Part shown: in pieces, positions 63,525 to 64,000 of the stretch | Layout of the letters: the number at the start of each line of letters is the position of its first letter | Numbering within the stretch: position 1 is the first letter of the stretch | Source: Diadophis punctatus similis | Taxonomy: Eukaryota > Chordata > Lepidosauria > Squamata > Dipsadidae | Length of the DNA: 64,000 nt | Reading direction: 5' to 3' | NCBI GenBank assembly: GCA_023053685.1 | Contig: JALIGW010000002.1 | Span: forward strand, 165,051,034 to 165,115,033 | Position numbers and translations under genes: made by a program | The notes under the pieces: model-generated | Told to the model about the DNA's origin: nothing | Seen by the model: the letters and a program-made list of their open reading frames with translations, nothing else | Databases searched by the model: none

Positions 63525-64000
63525 AACTAGTTGGAGTCCCAATAACAGACAAATGGACAACATCCCCTATTGGATTTTCTGTAACTGTTTCTCCTGTGTC
63601 AGATTTAGTTTACAGAAGTGGAACGTCAGGAACTGGAAGGCTAAAGTGCAGGCATGTGCTAAGAAGGAAGGAACTTTACAGTTCTGTGGAGTTTTCCTGA
63701 TGTCTCTAAATGGTTTTTGAAAAGTTCAAAAGGCAACTAGGCTTGACACACAAGCTCTGCCATGTGTCTCTTGGACACAAAGTTTCAAGCCTCTAATGAA
63801 GTGTTTTATTAATACAAATTGTTTTAAAGGAAGCTGATTAAATTAGTGAATTATTAAATTAAAATATTCAATTTGTTGATTAAAATATTTTTCTGGATTG
63901 AAGTGGATATCCATTCTGAGTAGGCATCCCTCAGTTTAGAAATGTATTTGCAATATAATAAAATAATGAATCCTCAGTTAAGATGTTGATTGCCAAATGA
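63525..64000. other. STK10 intron 2, right edge
   Basis: AT-rich sequence to the window edge with no recognised feature. Confidence 0.55.

Overview
The window is vertebrate nuclear DNA, almost certainly from a squamate reptile and more likely a snake than a lizard (inference). The evidence is two spliced vertebrate genes with large introns plus a typical squamate repeat load: BovB and CR1 LINEs, a truncated L1, Sauria-type SINEs, a SPIN-like hAT, Penelope-like remnants, and many short nonautonomous hAT elements with 8-bp target-site duplications (TSDs). There are no bacterial genes, operons or CRISPR arrays. Nearly every open frame outside the two genes and the retroelements is a chance frame in microsatellites or GC-rich repeats.

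Two host genes are arranged head to head. STK10 (plus strand) starts in a CpG-rich promoter near 30.0-31.25 kb. Coding exon 1 is 30980-31135 and exon 2 is 61112-61276; together they give the first 107 residues, including the glycine-rich loop and the ATP-binding lysine of the kinase domain. The rest of the gene lies beyond the right edge. EFCAB9 (minus strand) is complete in four coding exons: 22749-22614, 19694-19546, 7456-7280 and 4624-4466. They join in phase into a 206-residue EF-hand protein. Exons 1 and 4 were found by reading the minus strand for family motifs and checking the splice sites. Mammals have the same head-to-head STK10-EFCAB9 arrangement, which supports both identifications.

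EFCAB9 intron 2 holds the most striking mobile element: a structurally complete Ty1/copia retrotransposon (12075-16698). It has two 266-bp LTRs that differ at 2 positions, a 5-bp TSD (AATTT), a primer-binding site complementary to the anticodon arm of initiator tRNA-Met (the copia half-tRNA type), a polypurine tract, and one uninterrupted 1330-codon Gag-Pol frame with apparently intact catalytic motifs. Next to it is a BovB 3' fragment split by a 408-bp solo LTR with its own 5-bp TSD.

The rest is repeat-dense intron and intergenic DNA. At least 14 hAT-type elements have recognisable TSDs, several strongly palindromic and some carrying captured coding-like sequence. There are also TA-flanked MITEs, nested CR1/hAT insertions, Penelope remnants with a decayed hammerhead-ribozyme motif, a local tandem duplication, and an isolated 30-bp-arm hairpin in STK10 intron 1. 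The window's interest lies in the near-intact copia element, the ribozyme-bearing and foldback elements and the gene-fragment capture; I see no new multi-gene system.
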